Positions 1 to 9,520 are shown, numbered from the stretch's first letter. The stretch is DNA of 64,000 nt from an uncultured Oscillibacter sp. (GCA_947365245.1 CANAWG010000004.1:62001-126000), one strand, 5' to 3'. Notes: generated from the sequence alone by a model not told the origin. Numbers and translations are program-made.

Positions 1-396
1 CTGTCTGCGCCGCTCCTTCAGCCGGGGGAACTGGTCGAAGACCTTCTCCAGGTCCGCCGGGTCCGGCTTGCCGCTGCGAGTGTAGGCGCCCATCTCCAGG
101 TTCTCCTGGGTGGTCATCTGCAAAAAGATGCGCCGGCCCTCCGGCACCAGGGCCAGTCCCCGGGAGACCACCTTGTGGGCCGGGACCCTTCCCAGGTCCT
201 CCCCCAGGAACGTGACGGAGCCGGTCTTGCTCCGCAGGAGGCCGGAGATGGTGTTCAGCGTGGTGGACTTGCCGGCGCCGTTGGCGCCGATGAGGGTGAC
301 GATCTCCCCCTGGGAGACCTCGAAGGAGACGCCCTTGATGGCGTGGATGCTGCCGTAGTAGACGTTGATGTTGTCGACCTTCAGAATCGTTTCCAT
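1..396 (-). CDS. livF: Branched-chain amino acid ABC transporter, ATP-binding protein LivF (partial)
   Basis: One of the two ATPases that power the HAAT-type import of branched-chain amino acids at the inner face of the membrane. The visible N-terminal 132 codons carry the Walker A motif GANGAGKSTT and the Q-loop region; the signature and Walker B parts lie beyond the left edge. Start is ATG at 396 with AAGGAGG about 6 nt upstream, embedded in the last codons of livG, so the two genes are translationally coupled. LivF rather than LivG is inferred from the short N-terminus, the sequence GSIHAIKGVSFEV and the position last in livH-M-G-F. Confidence 0.93.
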   Translation of the reverse strand, partial: METILKVDNINVYYGSIHAIKGVSFEVSQGEIVTLIGANGAGKSTTLNTISGLLRSKTGSVTFLGEDLGRVPAHKVVSRGLALVPEGRRIFLQMTTQENLEMGAYTRSGKPDPADLEKVFDQFPRLKERRRQ

Positions 397-397
397 G

Positions 398-1231
<834 letters not shown>

Positions 1232-1232
1232 G

Positions 1233-2291
1233 TCAGGCGGCCTCCTTTCCGTTGGACTTCCAGTTCAGGAAGGTCTTGATGGTGGGGTTGTTGGTGGCCA
1301 GCATCACCAGGATCAGCACGATGGCGTACACCAGCATCCGGTAGTCGGAGAACGCCCGCAGCAGCTCCGGCAGGACCGTCAAAACGGCGGCGGCCACCAG
1401 GGAACCCCACAGATTTCCGAGTCCGCCCAGCACCACGAACACCAGAATCAGAATGGAGGTGTTGAAGTTGAACTTGGTGGCCTGGAGGGAGGAGAAGTTC
1501 AGTCCGTACAGCGCCCCGGCGGCGCCGGCCAGGGCGGCGGAGGTGACAAAGGCCATCATCTTGTACTTGGTGATGTTCACGCCCACGCTCTCCGCGGCGA
1601 TGGCGTTGTCCCGCAGGGCCATGATGGCGCGGCCCGCCCGGCTGTACTTCAGGTTCAGCACCACGAACAGCGTCACCATGACCAGAATGAAGCCTGCGGT
1701 GAACGTGGCGATGGTGGTGGTGCTGGTGGCGCCCTGGGCGCCCTTGATGATGGCGATGCCGTCGGGCTGCATCCCCAGGTCCTCCACGGTCTTGCTGCCG
1801 GTGAGGTTAAAGGCCACGTGAAGACCGGATGCGTCCACGCCCACCAGGAGGCAGTTGACAAGATCCTTGATGATCTCGCCGAAAGCCAGCGTGACGATGG
1901 CCAGATAGTCGCCCCGCAGCCGCAGCACCGGGGAGCCCACCACCAGCCCCGCCAGGGCGGCGGCGGCGGCGCCCACCAGCATGGCGACAGCCAGCCGCAG
2001 CGGCGCGGCGGGAATGAGGCTTTGAAGGCTCATGGCGGCCACGATGCCGGAAAAGGCGCCCACGCTCATAAAGCCCGCGTGGCCCAAGGAAAGCTCGCCC
2101 AGAATGCCCACCGTCAGGTTCAATGAGACGGCCATGGACATGTAGCAGCATATTGGCACCAGCTGCCCGGTGAGGGAGCGGCTGAGGGAGCCGTTGGCGC
2201 TGAGGGCGTTCATGATGATGAACGCGGCCACAACGCCCAGGTAGGTGAGAAAGTTGGTGCGGGTGTGCTGTTTGATACGCATCTTTTTCAT
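1233..2291 (-). CDS. livM: Branched-chain amino acid ABC transporter, permease LivM
   Basis: Integral membrane permease, 352 residues with about nine or ten hydrophobic segments. Family-typical stretches are LSLGHAGFMSVGAF and GRAIMALRDNAIAAESVG, the latter being the cytoplasmic loop that contacts the ATPases. It pairs with LivH to form the translocation channel. Start ATG is preceded by GAGGTG at 5 nt. Nine bases separate it from livH. Confidence 0.95.
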   Translation of the reverse strand: MKKMRIKQHTRTNFLTYLGVVAAFIIMNALSANGSLSRSLTGQLVPICCYMSMAVSLNLTVGILGELSLGHAGFMSVGAFSGIVAAMSLQSLIPAAPLRLAVAMLVGAAAAALAGLVVGSPVLRLRGDYLAIVTLAFGEIIKDLVNCLLVGVDASGLHVAFNLTGSKTVEDLGMQPDGIAIIKGAQGATSTTTIATFTAGFILVMVTLFVVLNLKYSRAGRAIMALRDNAIAAESVGVNITKYKMMAFVTSAALAGAAGALYGLNFSSLQATKFNFNTSILILVFVVLGGLGNLWGSLVAAAVLTVLPELLRAFSDYRMLVYAIVLILVMLATNNPTIKTFLNWKSNGKEAA

Positions 2292-2300
2292 CTCGTCACC

Positions 2301-3203
2301 TCACACTTTCTCCGGCACGTACCGGCCCAGGAGTCCCGCGGGCTTTACCAGCAGGACGATGATCAGCACGGCGAACACGATGGCGTTGGCCAGGTTGGTG
2401 GAGATATAGGCCTTGGCCATGGACTCGATGATCCCCAGCAGCAGCCCCCCCAGGAAAGCCCCGGGGATGGAGCCGATGCCGCCGAACACCGCGGCGGTAA
2501 AGGCCTTGATGCCGGGCATGGAGCCGGTGGTGGGCTGCAGGGTGGGGTAGGAGGAGCACAGCAGCACGCCGGCGACGGCCGCCAGGGCGGAGCCGATGGC
2601 GAAAGTGGTGGAGATGGTGGCGTTGACGTTGATGCCCATCAGCTGGGCCGCGCCCTTGTCCTCGGAGCAGGCCCGCATGGCCTTGCCCATCTTGGTTTTG
2701 CTGGTGAAGAGGGTCAGGGCGATCATGATGACGATGCAGGCCCCCATGGTCAAAAGGGAGATGTAGGACACCGTCAGCTGCCCGTCAAAAAGCCGCAGGG
2801 CGTTGGGCTCCCCGTTGGCCTTGGTGGGGGCGATGAGGGGGGAGTAGACCTTGGGGGCGGCCTTCCAGATCAAAAGGGCGGTGTTTTGCAGCAGGTAGCT
2901 GACACCGATGGCGGTAATCAGCACCGCCAGGGAGGGGGCGGAGCGCAGGGGCTTGTAGGCCAGCCCCTCGATGACGATGCCCAGCACCGTGCACACGGCC
3001 ATGGCCAGGATCAGCGCCAGCCACCCGGGGAGCCCCAGGTAGCTCATGGCGCAAAAGGAGATGTAGCCGCCCACCATGATGACGTCGCCGTGGGCGAAGT
3101 TCAGCATTTTGGCGATGCCGTAGACCATGGTGTAGCCCAGGGCGATGATGGCGTACACGCTCCCCAGGTTGATGCCGCTGATGAGATAGGAGAGAAATTC
3201 CAC
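2301..3203 (-). CDS. livH: Branched-chain amino acid ABC transporter, permease LivH
   Basis: Second permease, 300 residues and eight or so membrane segments. Recognised by LISGINLGSVYAIIALGYT at the N-terminus and by GKAMRACSEDKGAAQLMGI, the ATPase-contact loop. I place the start at GTG 3203, with AGAGAGG about 10 nt upstream; the reading frame stays open further upstream but that part is arginine-rich and lies over the intergenic hairpin at 3303-3346. The gene is separated from the binding-protein gene livJ by 173 bp. Confidence 0.93.
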   Translation of the reverse strand: MEFLSYLISGINLGSVYAIIALGYTMVYGIAKMLNFAHGDVIMVGGYISFCAMSYLGLPGWLALILAMAVCTVLGIVIEGLAYKPLRSAPSLAVLITAIGVSYLLQNTALLIWKAAPKVYSPLIAPTKANGEPNALRLFDGQLTVSYISLLTMGACIVIMIALTLFTSKTKMGKAMRACSEDKGAAQLMGINVNATISTTFAIGSALAAVAGVLLCSSYPTLQPTTGSMPGIKAFTAAVFGGIGSIPGAFLGGLLLGIIESMAKAYISTNLANAIVFAVLIIVLLVKPAGLLGRYVPEKV

Positions 3204-3302
3204 AGGGGTGCACCTCTCTTTCTTTGTAATGGAGTTGGCGGTTCTATGGCAGAACCGGAGACAGAAAGCGCTTCTGTTCCCGCTTCCACCATAGAGGGGG
3301 GA

Positions 3303-3346
3303 CGCGGGACATGCCGGGAGCGGGCGCTCCCGGCAGAGGTCCCGCG
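3303..3346 (-). repeat. Strong nested hairpin between livJ and livH, no U-tract
   Basis: Inner arms GCCGGGAGCG and CGCTCCCGGC pair perfectly around two bases; outer arms CGCGGGAC and GTCCCGCG enclose them. No T-run follows on either strand, so it does not read as a factor-independent terminator. Inference: it protects the 3' end of the livJ message or partly blocks read-through, so that binding protein is made in excess over permease. Confidence 0.7.
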
Positions 3347-3376
3347 CTTTCACACGGGGGTCACAGCGCCCCAAGA

Positions 3377-4588
3377 TCAGGGCAGCACGTAGGTGCCGTT
3401 CTCGATGACCACGGCCATGGGGTCCTTGGACACGGCGCCGTCGGCGCCCCAGGTCATGCCCTGGCCGGTGAGGCCGTCCACGGAGAGGGAGGTCATGACG
3501 CCCACGATGGCCTCGCAGATGTCGGCGGTGGACATGTCGGGAGTGCAGCCGGCGGCCTCCAGGGCGGCCTTCATAATATACACGCCGTCATAGGCGTCGG
3601 CGGCAAACTGGTTGGGGATCTCGCCGAACTCGGCCTGATAGGCCTGGACGAAGTTCTGGGTCCGCGCGTCGGTGGCGTCGGCGGAGAAGGGGGTCAGCAG
3701 CATGACGCCCTCGGCCAGGGAGGCGTCGAAGTTCTCCATGGTGAGGATGCCGTCCATGCCGTCCACGCCGAAGAAGGTGGGGGCGTAGTTCATGGCGGCG
3801 GCCTGGGTCAGGATGACGGAGGCGGGCTGGTAGTAGATGGGCAGGAACACCATGTCCGCGCCGGCGGACTGGGCGCCGGTGAGCTGGACGGAGAAGTCGG
3901 TGGAGGTGTCGGCCGTGAAAGCGCCCTCATAGACCACCTCCAGACCGTTGGCCTTGGCCTGGGAGACAAAGGTGTCCCGGATGCCCTGGGAGTAGGCGTC
4001 GTCGTTGCGGTAGATCACGGCCACCTTGGACCCGGCCATGTTGGCGGAGATATAGTCGGCGGAGGCGGTGCCCTGGTTGGGGTCGGTGAAGCAGACCTGG
4101 AAGACGTTGTTCTTGCCGGCGGTGACGTCGGCGGAGGAGGCGGAGGGAGTCAGCATAAAGGTGCGCTCGGAGGACACCTTATCCGCCACGGCGATGGAGG
4201 CGCCGGTGGTGGTGGGGCCCACCAGGACCTGCATGCCCCAGTCCATCAGGGAGTTGTAGGCGTTGACGGAGGTCTCGCCGTCGGCCACGTCGTCCTCGGA
4301 CTTCAGCTCGAACTGGACGGCGCCGCCCATGGCGTTGATCTCCTCCACGGCGATCTTGGCGCCGTTGGCCACGGCCTGGCCGTAGATGGCGGCGTCGCCG
4401 GTGAGGGGGCCGATGGTGCCCAGCTTGAAAGCGCTGCCGGAGGGAGCGGCGGCGGGCTGGTTGTTGTCGGTGGAGGCGGGGGGGTTGCTGTTGGCGGGGG
4501 CGTCATTGCCGCCGCCGTTGCCGCCGCAGGCGGCCAGGCTCAGCACCATGGCGAGAGCCAGAAGGATTCCAAAAAACTTCTTCATCAT
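3377..4588 (-). CDS. livJ: Branched-chain amino acid ABC transporter, substrate-binding lipoprotein
   Basis: Extracellular lipid-anchored receptor that captures the amino acid and delivers it to LivHM. 403 residues: a short signal peptide with lipobox LAAC (Cys 21), a glycine/asparagine/proline-rich linker, then a periplasmic-binding-protein type I fold with FKLGTIGPLTGDAAIYG at the start and DVNAYNSLMD-like helices after it. Start ATG 4588 with AGGAGA 5 nt upstream; a second ATG follows directly. First gene of the liv cluster. I see no convincing promoter just upstream, so it may depend on read-through or on a promoter I cannot recognise. Exact ligand (Leu/Ile/Val or other) cannot be read from the sequence. 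Confidence 0.92.
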   Translation of the reverse strand: MMKKFFGILLALAMVLSLAACGGNGGGNDAPANSNPPASTDNNQPAAAPSGSAFKLGTIGPLTGDAAIYGQAVANGAKIAVEEINAMGGAVQFELKSEDDVADGETSVNAYNSLMDWGMQVLVGPTTTGASIAVADKVSSERTFMLTPSASSADVTAGKNNVFQVCFTDPNQGTASADYISANMAGSKVAVIYRNDDAYSQGIRDTFVSQAKANGLEVVYEGAFTADTSTDFSVQLTGAQSAGADMVFLPIYYQPASVILTQAAAMNYAPTFFGVDGMDGILTMENFDASLAEGVMLLTPFSADATDARTQNFVQAYQAEFGEIPNQFAADAYDGVYIMKAALEAAGCTPDMSTADICEAIVGVMTSLSVDGLTGQGMTWGADGAVSKDPMAVVIENGTYVLP

Positions 4589-4630
4589 ACGTTCTCCTTT
4601 TAGTCAGAATGGAATGGTCTTGCGATATAT

Positions 4631-4663
4631 AAAAAAGCGGCTCCGCCACAAGAGCGGTGCCGC
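4631..4663 (-). terminator. Rho-independent terminator of the 94-residue membrane protein gene
   Basis: Minus-strand arms GCGGCACCGC and GCGGAGCCGC (one A-A mismatch), 7-nt loop, then six T. Lies between the small membrane protein gene and livJ. Confidence 0.85.
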
Positions 4664-4690
4664 CTTGCTGTCCGTTTTACGGGACGCGAC

Positions 4691-4975
4691 CTAACTCTTG
4701 CGCGTGATTCGACGGAAAATCAGCGCTGCCGCCAGTTGAATCAGAACGGCCAGTACCAGAGAATTGACCAGGCCGCCCAGAATGACCAGGGAAATGATAA
4801 TCAGGGAAATCATAACAAAAATGGACGCCAGAATCATGGCGTCCAGAACGTTGGCGATGGTGCGGAAAGCGGCGCGCGCGCAGGCGCAATGCGTATGGGA
4901 AGCAGAGGCGTCCATGGAGCCGGCGGACGCCTGATAAGACATCATATTCGCGCTGTACATACTCATAGCGGTCAT
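4691..4975 (-). CDS. Small two-helix membrane protein, unknown function
   Basis: 94 residues with a soluble N-terminal half containing a short cysteine/histidine patch (HTHCACARAAF) and a C-terminal half with two long hydrophobic stretches rich in Ile, Leu and Val, ending in a basic tail RRITRKS. Start ATG 4975 with AGAAAGGAG 8 nt upstream. It has its own promoter (5019-5047) and terminator (4631-4663), which supports a real monocistronic gene. I do not recognise a family. Confidence 0.7.
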   Translation of the reverse strand: MTAMSMYSANMMSYQASAGSMDASASHTHCACARAAFRTIANVLDAMILASIFVMISLIIISLVILGGLVNSLVLAVLIQLAAALIFRRITRKS

Positions 4976-5018
4976 AAGCCCGGCTCCTTTCTGAAAACTC
5001 CTGTTTCATTTTTTTCAT

Positions 5019-5047
5019 ATTGTACAGAAGCGGCGGGCAGAAGTCAA
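5019..5047 (-). promoter_or_regulatory. Sigma-A promoter of the small membrane protein gene
   Basis: Minus-strand TTGACT, 17-bp spacer, TACAAT. Confidence 0.8.
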
Positions 5048-5206
5048 TCGGCGTTTTTGTTAGAACTTTTCCGGGACCGGCGGGGCATTTTAGTATAATT
5101 CATTCAGAAAGCGCCGGAAAGTGAGAGAATATTCCCCGGGGTGAAAAAATTTCCTATAGGACCGGGTGCCCTCGCCCGCCCGGCCTCCGATACCTCCGGA
5201 ATCCTC

Positions 5207-5235
5207 TTGTAAGACGGAAAAAACCGGGATATAAT
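5207..5235 (+). promoter_or_regulatory. Sigma-A promoter of the DUF2974-like gene
   Basis: TTGTAA, 17-bp spacer, TATAAT, about 30 bp before the start codon. A second TATAAT at 5094-5099 has no clear -35. Confidence 0.8.
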
Positions 5236-5267
5236 AAAGGGGACCAACAAGACCGAGGAGGCGCGCC

Positions 5268-6440
5268 ATGGCGAACCTGATGGACTATCTGGACTGGCGG
5301 GGGGATCTGACCCTGGCCCAGTCCCCTTTCAACGAGGTGGACAACCTGATTCTGGCGGAGCTGTCCTTTGTGGACTTCCAGGGCACTGTCCCCGCCCCCG
5401 GGGAGGGGGAGGGCGTGCCCCTGGCGGAGGCGGCGGAGGCCTTTTTCGCCCGCTTCCCGGAGGGGGAGACCATCGACATGGGGGTGCTGGTGCCCGCGGC
5501 CATTCCGGAGATGCTGAGGAAGATGGCCGCCTCCCGCCGCTTTGGGGAGATGCGCCTGAACTGTTTTGTGGACCACCTGGACGTGGGACGGGGGGAGCAG
5601 TTCGCGGCGCTGACCGTGGAGACCGGGGACGGGCTCTTGTACCTCTCTTTCCGGGGCACCGACGACACCCTGGCGGGGTGGAAAGAGGACTTTGAGCTGG
5701 CCTGTATGCCGGAGGTGCCCGCCCAGAAAAAGGCGCTGGACTACGTGCGGGACGTGTCGAAGCAGTACCCCCGCCGGCGGCTGCGGCTGGGGGGCCACTC
5801 CAAGGGGGGGAACCTGGCGGTGTACGCCGGGGTGTTCTGCCCCGCGGCGGTGCAGCGGCGCGTCGAGGCCGTCTGGTCCAACGACGGCCCCGGCTTCCAC
5901 GAGGACATTCTGGACCTGCCGGAGCACCGGCGGGTGGCGGACCGCATTTACTCCATCGTGCCCAAGTCCTCGGTGGTGGGGATGCTCCTGGAGCACGAGG
6001 AGGACTACGCCGTGGTGGACAGCGACCAGCTGGGCTTCATGCAGCACGACGGCTTCTCCTGGCAGGTGATGGGGGACCACTTCGTCACCCTCCGCCAGGT
6101 GACCCGCCAGGCCCGCCTCAGCGACCTGGCATTGCGGGAGTGGGTCCATGGGATGCCGGTGGAGCGGCGGGAGAAGTTCGTCTCCGCCCTCTTCGACGTG
6201 CTCTCCGCCTCCGGCGCGGTGACGCTGAAGGATCTGAAAGCGGACTCCTTCAAGGCGGCGGGGGCCATGGTAAAGGCCATGAAGGACCTGGACAAGGAGA
6301 CCCGGGACGGCCTTTTGAACTTCGTGGGCCTGCTCTTTAAGAGCAACCTTATGATGACCCTGGAGGGGATCCAGGAGGAGACGGAGAAGCGCCGGGCCGT
6401 GCGGAAAAAGGCCGCGAGGAAAAAAGAGGAAGAGGCGTAG
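5268..6440 (+). CDS. Mbeg1-like alpha/beta-hydrolase-fold protein (DUF2974)
   Basis: 390 residues, cytoplasmic, no signal peptide. The N-terminus MANLMDYLDWRGDLTL and the following FNEVDNLILAELSFVDF are typical of the DUF2974 family. A lipase nucleophile elbow GGHSKGG puts the candidate catalytic serine at residue 178, preceded by the strand LYLSFRGTDDTLAGW. This supports a serine hydrolase fold, but no substrate is known for the family. C-terminus is lysine-rich (RKKAARKKEEEA). Start ATG has GAGGAGG 7 nt upstream; its own promoter and a perfect terminator make it monocistronic. Confidence 0.85.
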   Translation: MANLMDYLDWRGDLTLAQSPFNEVDNLILAELSFVDFQGTVPAPGEGEGVPLAEAAEAFFARFPEGETIDMGVLVPAAIPEMLRKMAASRRFGEMRLNCFVDHLDVGRGEQFAALTVETGDGLLYLSFRGTDDTLAGWKEDFELACMPEVPAQKKALDYVRDVSKQYPRRRLRLGGHSKGGNLAVYAGVFCPAAVQRRVEAVWSNDGPGFHEDILDLPEHRRVADRIYSIVPKSSVVGMLLEHEEDYAVVDSDQLGFMQHDGFSWQVMGDHFVTLRQVTRQARLSDLALREWVHGMPVERREKFVSALFDVLSASGAVTLKDLKADSFKAAGAMVKAMKDLDKETRDGLLNFVGLLFKSNLMMTLEGIQEETEKRRAVRKKAARKKEEEA

Positions 6441-6443
6441 GAA

Positions 6444-6478
6444 GACCTGGGATGGGCACAGCCCATCCCAGGTCTTTT
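6444..6478 (+). terminator. Rho-independent terminator after the DUF2974 gene
   Basis: Perfect 14-bp stem GACCTGGGATGGGC / GCCCATCCCAGGTC, loop ACA, then TTTT. Lies between convergent genes and may serve both. Confidence 0.9.
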
Positions 6479-6484
6479 GTCTTG

Positions 6485-7690
6485 TTATTTCAGGTCGAAG
6501 GCCTGGACCTCCTCCCCGTACCGGTACTCCAGGGACTTGGCCTGGTTCAGGTCCACCGGCACGGGCCAGAGGAACCGGGAGACCCGCTCCCCGCCGGGCA
6601 GGTCGGTATACATCCCCCCGCTGGTGTCCAAACGGACCTCCGTGCCGTCCTTCATGATGAGATACCAGTCTCCCGTGATATGGAGATGATCCAACTGCTC
6701 CCGGTCCGCCCAGTAGATGGTGAGGTTGGTGGGCGTCGCTTTGGTGCGCAGGAACGCCATCTCCTCCGTGGGACGGGGGCCCATGGTGTTGGTGTCCCAG
6801 AACTCAAGAGAGGGATCGATGTCCCGCAGGAAAGGCTCCCCCAGAGCCGTGCCGCCGCCGGTGGTCAGGGGCTTCGCGGGCTCAATGGCCGGCAGGGAGA
6901 ACTCCAGCGTAAAGGTCCCTTCCGCCACAGGGACCGCGGTGGAGCGGAAGATGCCCCAGCTGAGGTCGGAGAGCTCCAATGTAACAACCAGGGCGCCTTG
7001 CGGCGCGGCGTTTTCCAGGGGATCGAAGCGGTATTTCAACAGGATCATTCTGGTCCCGTCCGCCCGGAGCTCATTTCGCCCAATCTCCCAATAGTAGTTG
7101 GAGTCTGCCACCGCGGGGTCAAAGGACACCGCCCTGCTGCCGAAGAAATATTCCCGGGGGCCTGTGATCGACGTGCTCCCCGCGCCGGAGCTCACGCTTA
7201 CGGTGATATCTGTGCCGTTGATATGGTACTCTTTCTGGGGGTTGGAGGCATCCTCCTCGGGCTGCGGTTCCACCAGCGCGTCAAATGCTTTTTCCAGCTC
7301 CTCCTCCGCCGGGAGGCCGTCCAGCTCCAGCAAAAACCAGACCACGTCCTCGCCCCGCGTCACGGAGTCCACCGTCACCGTCACACCGTCCACCGTATCG
7401 CTGACGCCCACGGCGTCAGTGAGCTTGGTGATGACCCCCATCTGATCCGTTTCAATGGCTTTTCCGGTCTCTTTCGTCCACTGCCGGCTGAACCACTCCT
7501 GGATTCCGGGGAGCGCCGCCGCCAGCGCCGTCCCCGCCAGAGCGAGAACCACAATGGCCGCGATCAGCACCATCCGGGGGACCTGGCGCCGGACAACCGC
7601 CTTTTCCTGTTTTGTCATGTTCAAAACCTCCTGTCTCAGCGCTTCGGAGGCATGAACTTCGTCAAAGGTCTTTCGATACAGATCGTTCAT
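6485..7690 (-). CDS. DUF4179 membrane protein, probable anti-sigma factor
   Basis: 401 residues: a cytoplasmic N-terminus of about 40 residues (YRKTFDEVHASEALRQEVL), one transmembrane helix near residues 40-60, then a large outer domain beginning IQEWFSRQWT, as in DUF4179 proteins. The gene lies 3 bp after an ECF sigma gene, the usual arrangement for a sigma/anti-sigma pair in which the N-terminus holds the sigma factor at the membrane. Anti-sigma function is inferred from family and context. Start ATG 7690. Confidence 0.82.
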   Translation of the reverse strand: MNDLYRKTFDEVHASEALRQEVLNMTKQEKAVVRRQVPRMVLIAAIVVLALAGTALAAALPGIQEWFSRQWTKETGKAIETDQMGVITKLTDAVGVSDTVDGVTVTVDSVTRGEDVVWFLLELDGLPAEEELEKAFDALVEPQPEEDASNPQKEYHINGTDITVSVSSGAGSTSITGPREYFFGSRAVSFDPAVADSNYYWEIGRNELRADGTRMILLKYRFDPLENAAPQGALVVTLELSDLSWGIFRSTAVPVAEGTFTLEFSLPAIEPAKPLTTGGGTALGEPFLRDIDPSLEFWDTNTMGPRPTEEMAFLRTKATPTNLTIYWADREQLDHLHITGDWYLIMKDGTEVRLDTSGGMYTDLPGGERVSRFLWPVPVDLNQAKSLEYRYGEEVQAFDLK

Positions 7691-7693
7691 TCC

Positions 7694-8161
7694 TCACACC
7701 TCCGTCAGCTCAATCTTCAGTTTTCCCCTGGCCCGGGCCAGGCGGGTCTGCACGGTGGAGACGTTCAGGCGCAGCAGCTCCCCGATCTCCGACACGGAGT
7801 ACCCCTCGTAGTAGTAGAGGTACAGGGGCACGCGGTACTTCCCCGGCAGGGCCATGACCTCCCGGTAGACCGTCCGGCGCTCCTCGTCGGAAAAGGCCGG
7901 CTCCGGAAGCTCCTCCAGAGATACGGTGTGGCGCCGCCAGGGGCTGCGGGACATGTCCTTGCACACGTTCAGCGTCACCCGCACCAGCCAGCGGCGCAGG
8001 TGCTCGTCGTCCGCGAACTCCGTGTCCGTCTGCCAGAGCTTCAGCATGGTTGTCTGGGCGGCGTCCTCCGCGTCGGCGGGGCTTCGGAACCAGTTCAGGG
8101 CGACGCGGTACACCATGTCCAGATGCCGCTCCGCGGCGGCGGTAAAGGCCGCTTCTTTCAT
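7694..8161 (-). CDS. ECF-type RNA polymerase sigma factor
   Basis: 155 residues, the size of a group IV sigma factor with only regions 2 and 4. Region 2 shows YRVALNWFRSPADAEDA and TTMLKLWQ; region 4 shows LYYYEGYSVSEIGELL followed by VSTVQTRLARARGKL, the DNA-binding helix-turn-helix. I chose ATG 8161 because it has AGGAGG 6 nt upstream and leaves region 2 intact; the upstream in-frame extension would cover the palindrome at 8178. Probably directs transcription of its own operon with the DUF4179 partner. Confidence 0.9.
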   Translation of the reverse strand: MKEAAFTAAAERHLDMVYRVALNWFRSPADAEDAAQTTMLKLWQTDTEFADDEHLRRWLVRVTLNVCKDMSRSPWRRHTVSLEELPEPAFSDEERRTVYREVMALPGKYRVPLYLYYYEGYSVSEIGELLRLNVSTVQTRLARARGKLKIELTEV

Positions 8162-8177
8162 TGTCCGCCTCCTCTTC

Positions 8178-8193
8178 GTGAAAAGCTTTTCAC
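8178..8193. promoter_or_regulatory. 16-bp perfect palindrome in the leader of the ECF sigma operon
   Basis: GTGAAAAGCTTTTCAC, placed 17 bp before the sigma start codon and directly upstream of its ribosome binding site. Candidate operator or mRNA structure. Confidence 0.5.
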
Positions 8194-8244
8194 TTGTATA
8201 ACGGCGCCCGACGGCGGAATATCTCATATCTCCGCAAAAAATGT

Positions 8245-8283
8245 AAAAAAAGCCGCTGCGGGACGGTTGGATCCCGCGGCGGC
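8245..8283 (-). terminator. Rho-independent terminator after the DUF362 gene
   Basis: Minus-strand arms GCCGCCGCGGGA and TCCCGCAGCGGC (one bulge), 8-nt loop, then seven T. Confidence 0.85.
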
Positions 8284-8290
8284 GGTTGGA

Positions 8291-9409
8291 TTAGATTTTC
8301 ACCAGCTCGTACTGCCGGCTCCCCAGCCCCAGCTTCTCGGCGTGCTCCAGGCACACCTCCCAGTCGGTATCCGGATGGGCGGCCTTGAAGTGGTCCTTGT
8401 CGCAGGTGCAGCCCGGGTCGGTGAGGACGGAGTTGGGGGCCGCCGGCTGGGCCAGCACCGCGTCGGCGCAGGCCTGGTCCAGCGCCACGGGATCAAAGGA
8501 GGCGAACATGCCCACGTCCGGGGCGATGGGGGCGTCGTTCTCGGCGTGGCAGTCGCAGTTGGGGGAGATGTCCAGCACCAGGGACACGTGGAAGCAGGGA
8601 CGGCCGTCCACCACCGCCTTGGTGTACTCGGCGATCTTCTTGTTCAGCAGGGCCGGCGCGTCGAACTCCCGGGACGCGATGGCGTCCTTGGGACAGATTG
8701 CCAGACACCGGGCGCAGCCCACGCACTTGTCCGTGTCGATGGACGCCTTTCCGTCGGGGCCGAACTGGGGCGCGCCGTGGGCGCAGATCTTGGCGCAGGC
8801 GCGGCAGCCCACGCACAGGCTCTGGTCCACGGAGGGCTTGCCGGAGCTGTGCTGCTCTTTCTTCCCCGCCCGGGAGCCGCAGCCCATGCCGATGTTCTTG
8901 AGGCACCCGCCCATGCCGGCCTGCTCGTGGCCCTTGAAGTGGGTGAGGCTGACGAAGACGTCGGCGTCCATCACCGCCCGGCCGATCTTGGCCTCCTTGA
9001 CATACTCGCCGCCCTCCACGGGGACGGACACCTCGTCGTTGCCCTTGAGCCCGTCGGCGATGAGGATGTGGCAGCCGGTGGAGTAGGGGGTGAAGCCGTT
9101 GACGTAGGCGGACTCGATGTGGTCCAGGGCGTTCTTCCGCCCGCCCACGTACAGGGTGTTGCAGTCCGTCAGGAAAGGCCTGCCCCCCTGGCTCTTGATG
9201 AGGTCCGCCACGGCCCTGGCCCAGTTAGGCCGGAGGTAGGCCAGGTTCCCCGGCTCGCCGAAGTGCATCTTGATGGCGACGTACTTGCCGTCCATGTCGA
9301 TCTCGCCGAACCCGGCGGTCATCATCAGCCGGGCCAGCTTCTGGGGCAGGTTCTCCCGCCAGCTGGGGCAGCGGAAGTCCGCGAAATAGACCTTGGATTT
9401 CTCAGCCAT
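8291..9409 (-). CDS. DUF362 protein with two [4Fe-4S] ferredoxin motifs
   Basis: 372 residues. The N-terminal two thirds is the DUF362 domain (VYFADFRCP, KMHFGEPGN, THFKGHEQAGMGGCLKN); an inserted ferredoxin module carries CVGCRACAKIC and CVGCARCLAICPK, each binding one 4Fe-4S cluster. Family members are predicted redox proteins of anaerobes with no settled reaction. Start ATG 9409 has AGGAGA 8 nt upstream; the frame stays open a little further upstream. Monocistronic. Confidence 0.9.
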   Translation of the reverse strand: MAEKSKVYFADFRCPSWRENLPQKLARLMMTAGFGEIDMDGKYVAIKMHFGEPGNLAYLRPNWARAVADLIKSQGGRPFLTDCNTLYVGGRKNALDHIESAYVNGFTPYSTGCHILIADGLKGNDEVSVPVEGGEYVKEAKIGRAVMDADVFVSLTHFKGHEQAGMGGCLKNIGMGCGSRAGKKEQHSSGKPSVDQSLCVGCRACAKICAHGAPQFGPDGKASIDTDKCVGCARCLAICPKDAIASREFDAPALLNKKIAEYTKAVVDGRPCFHVSLVLDISPNCDCHAENDAPIAPDVGMFASFDPVALDQACADAVLAQPAAPNSVLTDPGCTCDKDHFKAAHPDTDWEVCLEHAEKLGLGSRQYELVKI

Positions 9410-9520
9410 ATGTCGTTCTCCTTTTCTGGTTGGTGTTCTCAATAAAATACAGCTTCATTGTATCTCATGGAGTCCGCTCCATGTCAAGCCCTTTTTGCGC
9501 TTTTCGGAGTTCCGGACGCG

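Noticed and set aside
6452-9445. Very long open frame on the plus strand (nearly 1000 codons)
   Set aside because: It lies antisense to DUF4179, ECF sigma and DUF362 genes with clear motifs; the composition (Arg, Gly, His, Val rich) is typical of the shadow frames of high-GC genes. Similar long shadows over argS, ade, prfC, thrS, TRAP, the EF-G paralogue and purL were dropped for the same reason.
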